Assembly (NCBI GenBank): GCA_002292165.1
Contig: DBBK01000152.1
Location: 1 to 41,081 of the forward strand
Length of the DNA stretch: 41,081 bases
Reading direction: 5' to 3'
Origin: Brevundimonas sp. UBA986
GTDB taxonomy: Bacteria; Pseudomonadota; Alphaproteobacteria; Caulobacterales; Caulobacteraceae
The notes under the pieces were generated by a model, which worked only from the letters and a program-made list of their open reading frames with translations, ran no database searches and was not told where the DNA came from. Shown one piece after another: positions 14,298 through 22,595 of this stretch. The number at the start of each line of letters is the position of its first letter. Within the stretch, counting starts at the first letter, position 1. The position numbers and the translations under genes are program-made.

Positions 14298-16493
14298 ATG
14301 ATGCGCTCGCTGGCCTCGGCCGCTGTTCTTCTCGCCGCAACCGGAATGACCACCGCCGCCATGGCCCAAACGACCGCTTCTCCTGCTTCCGCCTCCTCGG
14401 CTCCTCTCGCCAATCCGCCGATCCCCGAGGGCGGCTTCGCCACCTCGGACGCGACCGATCCGTATCTGTGGCTGGAAGAGGTCGACGGCGCCCGGGCCAT
14501 GGACTGGGTCCGCGCCCACAACGAACGCTCGCTCGGCGTCCTCCAGGGCGATCCCCGCTACGAGACCCTGCATCAGGAGGCTCTCGCCATCGTCCAGTCG
14601 AAGGACCGTATCCCGGCCCCCGGCTTCAACCACGACGGCACGATCACCAACTTCTGGCAGGACGCCGATCATGTCCGCGGCGTCTGGCGCAAGACCACCC
14701 TTGAGTCCTACCGCACCGACGCCCCGCAGTGGGAGACGGTGCTCGACTTCGACGCCCTCGCCGCCGCCGAGGGCAAGAACTGGGTCTACAAGGGCGCCTC
14801 CTGCCTGCCGCCGGACGAGCGCCTCTGCCTCGTCTCCCTGTCCGACGGCGGCAAGGACGCCGTGGTCGTCCGTGAATTTGACAGCGTGACGAAGACCTTC
14901 GTCGACGGCGGCTTCTCCCTGCCCGAGTCCAAGGGCGGCGCCAGCTGGATCGACGCCGACACCCTGCTGATCTCGCGTGACTTCGGCCCCGGCACCCTGA
15001 CCACCTCGGGCTATCCGATGATCGTCAAACGTCTGAAGCGCGGCCAGACCGTCGATCAGGCCGAGACCGTCTTCACCGGCCAGCCCTCGGACGTCTCCGT
15101 CTCCGGCTTCGCCCTGCGCGACGCCGACGGGGTCATCAAGGCGACCCTGATCAACCGCGGCGTCAGCTTCTACGAAGGCGAGACGTATCTGCTCAACGCC
15201 GACGGCACGACGCGCAAACTCGACCTCCCGGCCAAGTCCGACATCAACGCCCTGGTCCAGGGTCAGCTGGTCGTCACCGTCAAACAGGACTGGACCGCCC
15301 CGTCCGGCCAGACCTTCCTGACCGGCGACGTCATCGCCTGGAACCTGGACGCCTGGCTGGCCGATCCCAAGGCCCAGGCCAAACTCGTCATCCGCCCGAC
15401 CGAGCGTCAGGCCATCGAGGGCCTGACCGCGACCCGCAACAAGCTGGTCGTGGCCCTGTTCGACAACGTCCGGGGCGGGATCGAGGTCTATGACCCGTCC
15501 GACTGGAGCCACAGCCGCATGGATCTGCCGAGGAACGTCACCGTCGGCGTCGGCTCGGCCAGCGAGACCGATGACCGCCTGTTCGTCTCCGTCGCCGGAT
15601 ACCTGAACCCGTCCAGCCTCTATCTCGCCGACGCCGCCTCGGGCGCGACCGCCGTGGTCAAGTCCCTGCCGGCCAAGTTCGACGCCACGGGCATGCAGGT
15701 CGACCAGTTCGAGGCCCGCTCGGCCGACGGGACCATGATCCCCTATTTCGTGGTCCATAAGTCGGACATCCCGATGGACGGCTCCAACCCGACGCTGCTC
15801 TACGGCTACGGCGGCTTCGAAAGCTCGCTCCTCCCCGGCTATTCGGCGACGGTCGGCAAGCTGTGGCTCGAGCGCGGCGGCGTCTATGTCGTGGCCAATA
15901 CGCGCGGCGGCGGCGAGTTCGGCCCCAAATGGCATGACGCGGCCCTGCAGGAGAACCGCCACAAGGCCCATGAGGACTTCCAGGCCGTGGCCCTCGACCT
16001 CGAGGCCCGCCACATCACCTCCCAGCCGAAGCTCGGCATCATGGGCGGCTCGCAGGGCGGCCTGTTCATGGGCGCCATGCTGACCCAGCGTCCCGACCTG
16101 ATCAACGCCGCCGTCATCCAGGTGCCCCTGTTCGACATGCTGCGCTTCAACAAACTGCTGGCCGGCGCCTCGTGGCAGGGCGAGTACGGCAATCCGGACA
16201 TTCCGGAAGAGCGCGCCTGGATCCAGGCCTATTCGCCCTACCAGAACCTGCGCGCCGGCATGCCCTACCCCGAGGTCTTCATCCACACCTCGACCAAGGA
16301 CGACCGCGTCCACCCGGGCCACGCCCGCAAGGCGGCGGCGCGTCTGGAAGAGCTCGGCTATCCGGTCCTCTTCTACGAAAACACCGACGGCGGCCACGCG
16401 GCCGGAGCGAATCTGCTGGAAACCGCCCGCCGGATCGCGCTGGAATACACCTATCTGACGCGCCGCCTGATGGATCAGCCGGCGCAGCAGTAA
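14298..16493 (+). CDS. Exported prolyl oligopeptidase family serine peptidase (copy 1)
   Basis: S9A-type serine peptidase of 731 aa. The ATG at 14298 follows AAGGAG at a 7-nt distance; a GTG at 14271 is less likely. The N-terminus MMRSLASAAVLLAATGMTTAAMA is a Sec signal peptide, so it should act in the periplasm or outside. DPYLWLEEVDGARAMDWV opens the mature protein. A beta-propeller (about 100-450) precedes the alpha/beta hydrolase domain. Catalytic residues: Ser585 in MGGSQGG, an Asp in KDDRVHPGHA, His700 in TDGGHAAG. The family cleaves short peptides after proline. It is followed by a paralogue in the same direction, 82 nt downstream. Confidence 0.93.
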   Translation: MMRSLASAAVLLAATGMTTAAMAQTTASPASASSAPLANPPIPEGGFATSDATDPYLWLEEVDGARAMDWVRAHNERSLGVLQGDPRYETLHQEALAIVQSKDRIPAPGFNHDGTITNFWQDADHVRGVWRKTTLESYRTDAPQWETVLDFDALAAAEGKNWVYKGASCLPPDERLCLVSLSDGGKDAVVVREFDSVTKTFVDGGFSLPESKGGASWIDADTLLISRDFGPGTLTTSGYPMIVKRLKRGQTVDQAETVFTGQPSDVSVSGFALRDADGVIKATLINRGVSFYEGETYLLNADGTTRKLDLPAKSDINALVQGQLVVTVKQDWTAPSGQTFLTGDVIAWNLDAWLADPKAQAKLVIRPTERQAIEGLTATRNKLVVALFDNVRGGIEVYDPSDWSHSRMDLPRNVTVGVGSASETDDRLFVSVAGYLNPSSLYLADAASGATAVVKSLPAKFDATGMQVDQFEARSADGTMIPYFVVHKSDIPMDGSNPTLLYGYGGFESSLLPGYSATVGKLWLERGGVYVVANTRGGGEFGPKWHDAALQENRHKAHEDFQAVALDLEARHITSQPKLGIMGGSQGGLFMGAMLTQRPDLINAAVIQVPLFDMLRFNKLLAGASWQGEYGNPDIPEERAWIQAYSPYQNLRAGMPYPEVFIHTSTKDDRVHPGHARKAAARLEELGYPVLFYENTDGGHAAGANLLETARRIALEYTYLTRRLMDQPAQQ

Positions 16494-16501
16494 GTCACTG
16501 T

Positions 16502-16558
16502 CGGGCAGGGTCGATGTCGTCGATCCTGCCCGAGGATCTGGGGCCCCGCCTTCGCGGG
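16502..16558. repeat. Double hairpin between the two peptidase genes
   Basis: CGGGCAGG (16502-16509) pairs with CCTGCCCG (16525-16532), directly followed by a CCCCGC-CTTC-GCGGGG hairpin ending at 16558. No U-tract follows either stem. The second hairpin looks like a widespread intergenic repeat. The GGAG ribosome site of the next gene (16566-16569) sits just beyond it. It may attenuate or stabilise the transcript between the paralogues. Confidence 0.55.
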
Positions 16559-16575
16559 GATGAGCGGAGTTTAAA

Positions 16576-18735
16576 ATGCGTCCTGTCCTGCTGACCCTCG
16601 CGATGAGCCTGATGGCCACCACCGCCCTCGCCCAGTCTGCGCCGCCCCACATGCCGCGCGACCTCTCCCCGGCCGGGGTCCGCGCCGCCGACGAGCATCT
16701 GGCGCTGGAAGAGGTCAACGGCACGGAAGCCATGGCCTTCGTCGCCTCCGAGAACGAGAAGAGCCTCAAGGCCCTGACCTCGGACCGCCGCTACGAACCC
16801 TTCCGCCAGCAAGCCTTCGACATCCTGTCGGCGACCGACCGGATCGCGGCGCCCTCCTTCCTCGGCGACGGCATCGGCAACTTCTGGCAGGACGCGACCA
16901 ATCCCAAGGGCCTGTGGCGGCGTACGACGCTCGCCTCCTACCGCTCGGCGACGCCCGAGTGGGAGACGCTTCTCGACATCGACGCCCTGTCGAAGGCCGA
17001 AGGCAGGGACTGGGTCTGGAAGGGCGCCGACTGCATGCCGCCTGACGAGACCCGCTGCCTGATCTCCCTGTCCGACGGCGGCAAGGACGCCGTCGTGGTC
17101 CGCGAGTTCGACACCACGACCAAAACCTTCGTCGAGGGCGGTTTCAGCCTGCCCGAGGGCAAGCACCGCATCGAATGGCTCGACAAGGATACGCTGCTGG
17201 TCGCCACCGACTTCGGTCCGGGCACCCTGACCGAGAGCGGCTATCCCTTCATCGTCAAGGGTCTGCGCCGGGGCCAGACGCTCGATCAGGCCGTCGAGGT
17301 CTTCCGCGGCGCCGCCTCGGACGGCGGCTACGGCGTCAGCCCGCGCGCCTTCCGCAACGGGGCGGGCGAACTTCAGGCCGTTATCGTCTCGCGCCCGCTC
17401 GACACCTTCCGCGCCGAGACCTGGCTGCTGGACGGCTCGAAGACCATCAAGCTGGGTCTGCCGGAAAAGGTCTCCATCCACGGGATGATCGACAACCGTC
17501 TGGTCTTCACCCCGGATCAGGACTGGACCCGGCGTGGCAACGCCCGCACCGCCGGCTCGCTGCTGGCCGTCAGCCTGAACGTCCTGCGCCCGCCGACCGA
17601 CGGCAATATCTTCATGTCGACCGAGGCCGACATCGTCCTGGTCCCCACCCCGCGCCAATCCATCGAGGACGTGGCGGTGCTGGACGAGAAGATCGTCGCC
17701 ACCGTCTATGACAACGTCACCGGCCACGTCGTCTCGTTCAACAACAACGGCAACCAACCCTGGACCCGGACCGTCCTGCCGGCCGCCGAGAACGCCGCCG
17801 TCCACCTGGGCTCCTTCGACCGCAAGTCGGGCCGGATCTTCTATACGTTCGAAGGCTTCCTGACCCCGCCGACCCTGGCCATCGCCGACCTGAACCAGTC
17901 GACGGCCAACGTCATCCGCTCGGCCCCGGCCCGCTTCGACGCCTCGAAGGATGTCGTCGAACAGTTCGAGGCCACCTCCTCGGACGGGACGAAGATCCCC
18001 TATTTCGTGGTTCGTCCCAAGGACGCGCCCATGGACGGATCGACCCCGACGATCATGTTCGGCTACGGCGGCTTCTCCGTCGCCTATCCGCCCGCCTACA
18101 AGCCCGAGATGGGCAAGCTGTGGCTCGAGAACGGCGGCGCCTTCGTCATCGCCAACATCCGGGGCGGGGGCGAGTTCGGTCCGGCCTGGCATGAGGCGGT
18201 CCTGCGCGAGCATCGCCAGCTGGCCTTCGACGACTTCGCCGCCGTGGCCCGCGATCTGGAGGAGCGCAAGATCACCTCGCCGCGCCGCCTCGGCATCTAC
18301 GGCCGTTCAAACGGCGGAGTCCTGACCTCGGTCTCGCTCACCCAGCATCCGGAGCTGTTCAACGCGGCGGTCATCGAAAGCCCGCTGATCGACATGCTGC
18401 GCTACTGGGAGCTGCCCGCCGGCGCCTCCTGGATCGGCGAATACGGCGACCCGCGCGTCCCCGGCGACGCCGCCTTCATCGCCCGCTATTCCGGCTATCA
18501 GAACCTGCGCAGAGGCGCGGACTACCCGCGCGTCTACATCACGACCAACACCCGCGACGACCGCGTCCACCCGGGCCATGCGCGCAAATTCGCCGCCCGT
18601 CTCGGCGACATGGGCTACGACCACCTCTATTACGAAGAGACCTCCGGCGGTCACTCCAACGACGCCGACCCCGTCGCCAACGCCCGCCGCTGGGCGCGGC
18701 ACTATGTGTATCTGGCGCAGCAGTTGATGGACTAA
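16576..18735 (+). CDS. Exported prolyl oligopeptidase family serine peptidase (copy 2)
   Basis: Paralogue of the preceding gene, 719 aa, collinear over the whole length. The signal peptide is MRPVLLTLAMSLMATTALAQ. Shared blocks include GNFWQDATNPKGLWRRTTLASYR, SLSDGGKDAVVVREFD and the domain after PYFVVRPKDAPMDGSTPT. Catalytic residues: Ser578 in YGRSNGGV, an Asp in RDDRVHPGHARK, His693 in SGGHSND. The nucleophile loop is GRSNGG rather than GGSQGG and the propeller loops differ, so specificities have probably diverged. GGAG lies 6 nt before the ATG. The two lie in tandem and may share a transcript. Confidence 0.93.
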   Translation: MRPVLLTLAMSLMATTALAQSAPPHMPRDLSPAGVRAADEHLALEEVNGTEAMAFVASENEKSLKALTSDRRYEPFRQQAFDILSATDRIAAPSFLGDGIGNFWQDATNPKGLWRRTTLASYRSATPEWETLLDIDALSKAEGRDWVWKGADCMPPDETRCLISLSDGGKDAVVVREFDTTTKTFVEGGFSLPEGKHRIEWLDKDTLLVATDFGPGTLTESGYPFIVKGLRRGQTLDQAVEVFRGAASDGGYGVSPRAFRNGAGELQAVIVSRPLDTFRAETWLLDGSKTIKLGLPEKVSIHGMIDNRLVFTPDQDWTRRGNARTAGSLLAVSLNVLRPPTDGNIFMSTEADIVLVPTPRQSIEDVAVLDEKIVATVYDNVTGHVVSFNNNGNQPWTRTVLPAAENAAVHLGSFDRKSGRIFYTFEGFLTPPTLAIADLNQSTANVIRSAPARFDASKDVVEQFEATSSDGTKIPYFVVRPKDAPMDGSTPTIMFGYGGFSVAYPPAYKPEMGKLWLENGGAFVIANIRGGGEFGPAWHEAVLREHRQLAFDDFAAVARDLEERKITSPRRLGIYGRSNGGVLTSVSLTQHPELFNAAVIESPLIDMLRYWELPAGASWIGEYGDPRVPGDAAFIARYSGYQNLRRGADYPRVYITTNTRDDRVHPGHARKFAARLGDMGYDHLYYEETSGGHSNDADPVANARRWARHYVYLAQQLMD

Positions 18736-18741
18736 AAGACA

Positions 18742-18880
18742 CCGTCATCCTCGGGCTCGTCCCGAGGACCCACGGTTCAACAAGGCAGGACAGCAGCAGT
18801 AAACGCTGACGCGTCCCCACACGCGATCACCATCCCGCCCGCTGACATCTGGGTCCTCGGGACAAGCCCGAGGATGACGG
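18742..18880 (+). mobile_element. MITE-like element, left copy flanking the GIY-YIG gene
   Basis: 139 bp bounded by 31-nt inverted ends: 18742-18772 begins CCGTCATCCTCGGGCTCGTC, and 18850-18880 is its reverse complement apart from one base. Each end is itself a hairpin (CCTCGGG/CCCGAGG). The 77-nt non-palindromic core contains GCTGACGCGTC and CCGCCCGCTGAC and is shared with the copy at 19293-19430 in the same orientation. No ORF. The GIY-YIG stop lies 23 nt beyond its right end. Confidence 0.75.
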
Positions 18881-18903
18881 AGTTTGGGGGACGCGAAAGT
18901 GGG

Positions 18904-19236
18904 TCACTCCTCCGGCCCATGCCTCCACACCGGCGGCCGGTCCCAGTTCGCCGCCAGATCCTCCCAATGCGGATTGTCCCGCTCGATCAGATTGATCTTC
19001 CAGTCGCGAACATAGTGTTTGATCCGCTTCTCGCAGCGGATAGCCGAGGTCATGAACTCGAACGGCTGGAACCAGACCAGCCGGATCAACCCGTGGTCCG
19101 AGGTAAAGCCGCCGAACGTGCCATCGCGATGCTGACGTACACGGGCATGCAGGTTGCTGGTCACCCCTACGTACAAGGTGCCGCGCGGCGCATTGGTCAT
19201 GATGTACGCCGCGATGAAGACCCGTTCCCGCTTCAT
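18904..19236 (-). CDS. GIY-YIG (URI-type) endonuclease domain protein
   Basis: Single-domain GIY-YIG nuclease of 110 aa, COG2827-like. AAYIMTNAPRGTLYVGVTSN supplies the GIY (here AYI) and YIG (YVG) strands. LHARVRQHRDG holds the conserved Arg and His. Glu in SAIRCEKRIKHY is the expected metal ligand, and NLIERDNPHWEDL is the conserved end. Proteins like this occur in many copies in alphaproteobacterial genomes and their role is unknown; the name UvrC-like is misleading because there is no UvrC domain. The gene is bracketed by two near-identical inverted-end elements, 23 nt from its stop and 56 nt from its start. An AT-rich ATTTAAAT at 19266-19273 may belong to its promoter. Confidence 0.9.
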   Translation of the reverse strand: MKRERVFIAAYIMTNAPRGTLYVGVTSNLHARVRQHRDGTFGGFTSDHGLIRLVWFQPFEFMTSAIRCEKRIKHYVRDWKINLIERDNPHWEDLAANWDRPPVWRHGPEE

Positions 19237-19292
19237 GCGGCGCAGGTTGCGCTATCTTTGCGTGAATTTAAATACTGGAGATTGCAAAAACT

Positions 19293-19430
19293 CCGTCATC
19301 CTCGGGCTTGTCCCGAGGACCCATGGTTCGACAACGCAGGACGGAGACGGCGACGCTGACGCGTCACCAAACGCGATCAACATTCCGCCCGCTGACGCGT
19401 GGGTCCCCGGGACAAGCCCGAGGATGATGG
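19293..19430 (+). mobile_element. MITE-like element, right copy flanking the GIY-YIG gene
   Basis: 138 bp with the same architecture and orientation as 18742-18880: left arm 19293-19323, 76-nt core, right arm 19400-19430. By eye the two copies differ at roughly one base in seven or fewer, in both arms and core. The distal end is 27 nt from the stop of the HerA-like gene. Confidence 0.75.
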
Positions 19431-19457
19431 GGTTATGGTTTGCGGTGTGAGTGGGGA

Positions 19458-21005
19458 TTACCGCTTCTTCAAACTCCCCAGCAGCCCGCGCAGCAGCTCC
19501 CGGGTGATGGTCGAACCGGCGGTGCGCAAAACCGACTTGGTCATGGCCTCGATCGGCGTCTCACGCGTCGAACGGCGCGGGGCGGCCGGAGCACGCGGGG
19601 CAGGCGCAGCCCTCGGCGCGGCGCGAGCCGCCGCCTTGTCGGCCTGGGCCTGAGCTTTCGCCTCGGCCTTCGCGGCTTCCTCCGCATCGGCGGCCTGATC
19701 GGCGGCGGCGTGGCGGGCGGCCAGCACCTCCTCGGCCGACTCGCGGTCGATCGCCTTGTCATACACCCCGGCGACGGGGCTGGCGGCCATGACCGAGGCG
19801 CGTTCGGCGTCGGTCGCGGGACCGAGGCGGCTGTCCGGCGGGCGGATCAGGGTGCGGGCGGTGATCGTCGGCGCCCCCTTCTCGTCCAGCACCGACACCA
19901 GCGCCTCGCCGGTGCCGAGCGCCTGAATGGCCTCGGCCGTATCGAAGGCCGGGTTGACGCGGAAGCTCTCGGACGCCGCCTTCAGACCGCGCTGGTCGGA
20001 GGGGGTGTAGGCGCGCAGCGCGTGCTGCACCCGGTTGCCCAGCTGAGCCAGGACGCTGTCGGGAATGTCGGCCGGGTTCTGGGTGATGAAATAGATCCCC
20101 ACCCCCTTGGAACGGATCAGCCGCACAACCTGCTCGACCTTCTCCAGCAGGGGCTTGGGCGCGTCCTTGAACAGCAGATGGGCCTCATCGAAGAAGAAGA
20201 CGATCTTCGGCTTCTCCGGATCCCCGACCTCGGGCAGCTGTTCGAACAGCTCCGACATCAGCCACAGCAGGAAGGCGCCGTAGAGCCTCGGACTGTTCAT
20301 CAGCCGGGTCGAATCCAGCACATTGACCTGACCCCGGCCGTCCAGACTGGTGCGGATCATGTCGGTCAGGCGCAGGGCCGGCTCGCCGAAGAAGGCGTCG
20401 CCGCCGTCCTGCTCCAGCTGCAGCAGGGCGCGCTGGATCGAAGCGATCGAAGCCGGGGCCACATTGCCGACCTCACGGCCGATCTTCGCGGCGTTCTCGG
20501 CCACATAGGTCAGCATGGAGCGCAGGTCGTCGAGGTCCAGCAGCAGCAACCCCTCCTTGTCCGCCACATGGAAGGCGACGGTCAGCACCCCCTCCTGCAC
20601 GTCGTTCAGGTCCATCATCCGCGCCATCAAGAGCGGCCCGATCTCGGACACCGTCGCCCGCACCGGATGCCCCTTCTGGCCGTACAGGTCCCAGAACACC
20701 GTCGGCGCCGCCTTCGGATTGAGCGTCAGCCCCATCCCCGTCGCCCGGGCGATCAGCTTCTCGCTCGGCGCGCCCGGCTGGCTGATGCCCGAGAGATCGC
20801 CCTTCACATCGGCGCAGAAGACCGGCACCCCGGCGTCGGAGAAGCCCTGCGCCAGGATCTGCAGGGTCACGGTCTTGCCCGTGCCCGTGGCGCCCGCGAT
20901 CACCCCGTGCCGGTTGGCCCTCTGCCACAACAGGATCTCGGGCACGCCTGCCCCCGTGTCGTTGGACTGGCCCATGAACAGGCCGGTTGCGGGCAGGTCG
21001 GACAT
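19458..21005 (-). CDS. HerA-like ATPase, DUF853 family
   Basis: Hexameric-type P-loop ATPase of the HerA/FtsK superfamily, 515 aa, DUF853 branch. Walker A GVIAGATGTGKTVTLQILAQ lies at about 34-53. Walker B KIVFFFDEAHLLF is followed by IYFITQNPADIPDSVLAQLGNRVQHALRAYTP (sensor and arginine region). After residue about 425 there is an Ala/Lys/Pro-rich linker, then a conserved tail SVLRTAGSTITRELLRGLLGSLKKR. HerA proteins work with NurA in archaea; DUF853 members are bacterial, often alone, and of unknown role. No NurA-like gene is adjacent. It is divergent from the AI-2E-type transporter gene with 68 nt between starts. Confidence 0.9.
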   Translation of the reverse strand: MSDLPATGLFMGQSNDTGAGVPEILLWQRANRHGVIAGATGTGKTVTLQILAQGFSDAGVPVFCADVKGDLSGISQPGAPSEKLIARATGMGLTLNPKAAPTVFWDLYGQKGHPVRATVSEIGPLLMARMMDLNDVQEGVLTVAFHVADKEGLLLLDLDDLRSMLTYVAENAAKIGREVGNVAPASIASIQRALLQLEQDGGDAFFGEPALRLTDMIRTSLDGRGQVNVLDSTRLMNSPRLYGAFLLWLMSELFEQLPEVGDPEKPKIVFFFDEAHLLFKDAPKPLLEKVEQVVRLIRSKGVGIYFITQNPADIPDSVLAQLGNRVQHALRAYTPSDQRGLKAASESFRVNPAFDTAEAIQALGTGEALVSVLDEKGAPTITARTLIRPPDSRLGPATDAERASVMAASPVAGVYDKAIDRESAEEVLAARHAAADQAADAEEAAKAEAKAQAQADKAAARAAPRAAPAPRAPAAPRRSTRETPIEAMTKSVLRTAGSTITRELLRGLLGSLKKR

Positions 21006-21073
21006 CGCGAAGGCTCCAGTGATGCTGCTGGATTAGCGCAGCCGTTCACGGCGTAAAAGCGTTGGACTGTAAC

Positions 21074-22252
21074 ATGATTGACGCCGCCTCCCCGGCCCCC
21101 GAAGGTCGCCTGATGAAACCGCCCGTCACCGTCGCCACCCCCGTCGTCGCCCGCAACGCCCTGGTCCTGATCGCCGTGGTGGTCACCGCCGCCGCCCTGG
21201 TCTGGCTGTCGGACATCCTGACGCCCCTGGCCATGGCCATCTTCCTGATGATCGTCATCGACGGGGTGAAGCGCTCGATCGAGGACAAGACGCCCCTGCC
21301 GCACCGCTGGGCCGGGATCGCGGCCCTGATCGTGGTGGTCCTGCTCTTCGCGGGCTCCATCGCCATCATCATCTACGGCGCTTCCGGATTCTTCGGCGAG
21401 GCCTCGGGCGTGGCGACCAATATCGGGCCGCGCATCGACCAGATCCTGCGCGACGGCTCGGCCCTGCTGGGCATTCAGCATCCGCCGACGCTGCAAGTCC
21501 TGATCACCGGCATCGATATCCGGGGCTATCTGACCACCGTGGCGCTTCAGGCCCAGGGCGTCCTCTCCGGCGCCTTCTTCGTCCTCGTCTATCTCGGCTT
21601 CCTGCTGGCGTCGCAGGGCGGCTTCCGCAGGAAGCTCGTCGCCATGTTCCCCGAGAAGCTCCAGCGCGCCGAGGCCATGGAGGTCTTCCAGCGCGTGCGC
21701 GGCGGGGTCGAGGGCTATATCTGGGTCCAGTCGGTGACCGGCGCGATCATCTGCGTCTTCGCCTGGATCCTGATGAAGGTCGTCGGCCTCCAGAACGCGG
21801 AGTTCTGGACCTTCGTCATCTTCATCGTGGGTTTCATCCCGGTGCTGGGCGGCGCCGTTGGCGGTCTGGCCCCGCCCCTGTTCGCCCTTGTCCAATTCCA
21901 GAGCTACTGGCCGGCCATCATCCTGCTGGTCGGGCTCCAGATCATCCTCTTCATCGTCGGCAATATGATCCAGCCGCGCATGCAGGGCGACAACCAGAAC
22001 ATCGACCCGGTCGCCGTCCTGTTGTCCCTGGCCCTGTTCGGCAAGATGTGGGGCGTGGTCGGCATGTTCCTGTCCACCCCGCTCGCGGTCATGGCCATGG
22101 CCATCCTGGCCGAGTTCAAGGGCTCGATGTGGATGGCCGTCCTCCTGTCCGGCGACGGCGCCCCCTATGCCGACGAGGCCGAGAAACAGGCCACGGCCGC
22201 CAGGACCCGGGCCAGCCGAAAGCGCGTCAAGCCGCCGCAGGAGACAGCCTAG
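21074..22252 (+). CDS. AI-2E family transporter (PerM/TqsA type)
   Basis: Polytopic inner-membrane protein of 392 aa from the ATG at 21074; an internal ATG at 21113 is possible. Segments at about 30-48, 50-66 and 78-102 are followed by a loop region, and a second hydrophobic half (about 160-185, 210-235, 240-265, 275-310 and 320-350) follows, the usual AI-2E exporter family layout. The conserved block FWTFVIFIVGFIPVLGGAVGGLAPPLFALVQF and LVGLQIILFIVGNMIQPRMQG are diagnostic. Named for autoinducer-2 export, but many members act as Na+/H+ antiporters or have unknown cargo. The C-terminus is basic. A strong hairpin terminator follows at 22386-22420. Confidence 0.9.
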   Translation: MIDAASPAPEGRLMKPPVTVATPVVARNALVLIAVVVTAAALVWLSDILTPLAMAIFLMIVIDGVKRSIEDKTPLPHRWAGIAALIVVVLLFAGSIAIIIYGASGFFGEASGVATNIGPRIDQILRDGSALLGIQHPPTLQVLITGIDIRGYLTTVALQAQGVLSGAFFVLVYLGFLLASQGGFRRKLVAMFPEKLQRAEAMEVFQRVRGGVEGYIWVQSVTGAIICVFAWILMKVVGLQNAEFWTFVIFIVGFIPVLGGAVGGLAPPLFALVQFQSYWPAIILLVGLQIILFIVGNMIQPRMQGDNQNIDPVAVLLSLALFGKMWGVVGMFLSTPLAVMAMAILAEFKGSMWMAVLLSGDGAPYADEAEKQATAARTRASRKRVKPPQETA

Positions 22253-22595
22253 CCCCCGCCCCTTGAACCCCTGCTGACGCCTTCCTATCTGGGTCTCAGA
22301 CGACGCGGGCCTCCCCTCCCCCCTCCGGGGTTCGCGTCGAACCGGGACGGCGCCCTTCCCCCTCCAGCGCCGATCCCCAAAGCAGGCCGTCGGACCCCCC
22401 GTCCGGCGGCCTTGTCTTTTAGTTCCATCCAGATCGTTGTTTTTCAAAACTAAAAACTGACGTTCCGCGACCTGCGGCGCATTGGCGCAGGCCTCGGCCA
22501 GCCTGCATCCCGCTTCGTACCTGTTCCGTTAGGACCCGCGACGCCGCCCGTGACCCTCGGGGGCAAACGCTCAGCACACGGACAGGATCTTCCCG
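22253..22595. other. 343-nt intergenic region between the transporter and the outer-membrane protein
   Basis: It contains a small inverted repeat GGTTCG-CGT-CGAACC at 22329-22343, the terminator at 22386-22420 and an AT-rich patch with GTTTTTCAAAACTAAAAAC near 22439-22457. No convincing ORF, RNA gene or full promoter was recognised. Confidence 0.5.
22386..22420 (+). terminator. Rho-independent terminator of the AI-2E family transporter gene
   Basis: GCCGTCGGAC (22386-22395) pairs with GTCCGGCGGC (22401-22410), 10 bp with one G-T pair, loop CCCCC. CTTGTCTTTT follows. Confidence 0.8.

Noticed and set aside
14283..16769. 828-codon minus-strand frame opposite the first peptidase gene
   Set aside because: Same shadow effect; compositionally monotonous translation and no start signal.
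18904..19236. UvrC excinuclease fragment
   Set aside because: It contains only the GIY-YIG domain with a complete end (NPHWEDL...); no UVR or RNase H-like domain and no sign of truncation.
18742..19430. CRISPR array
   Set aside because: Only two copies, about 550 nt apart, each with inverted ends and a gene between; no regular spacers.
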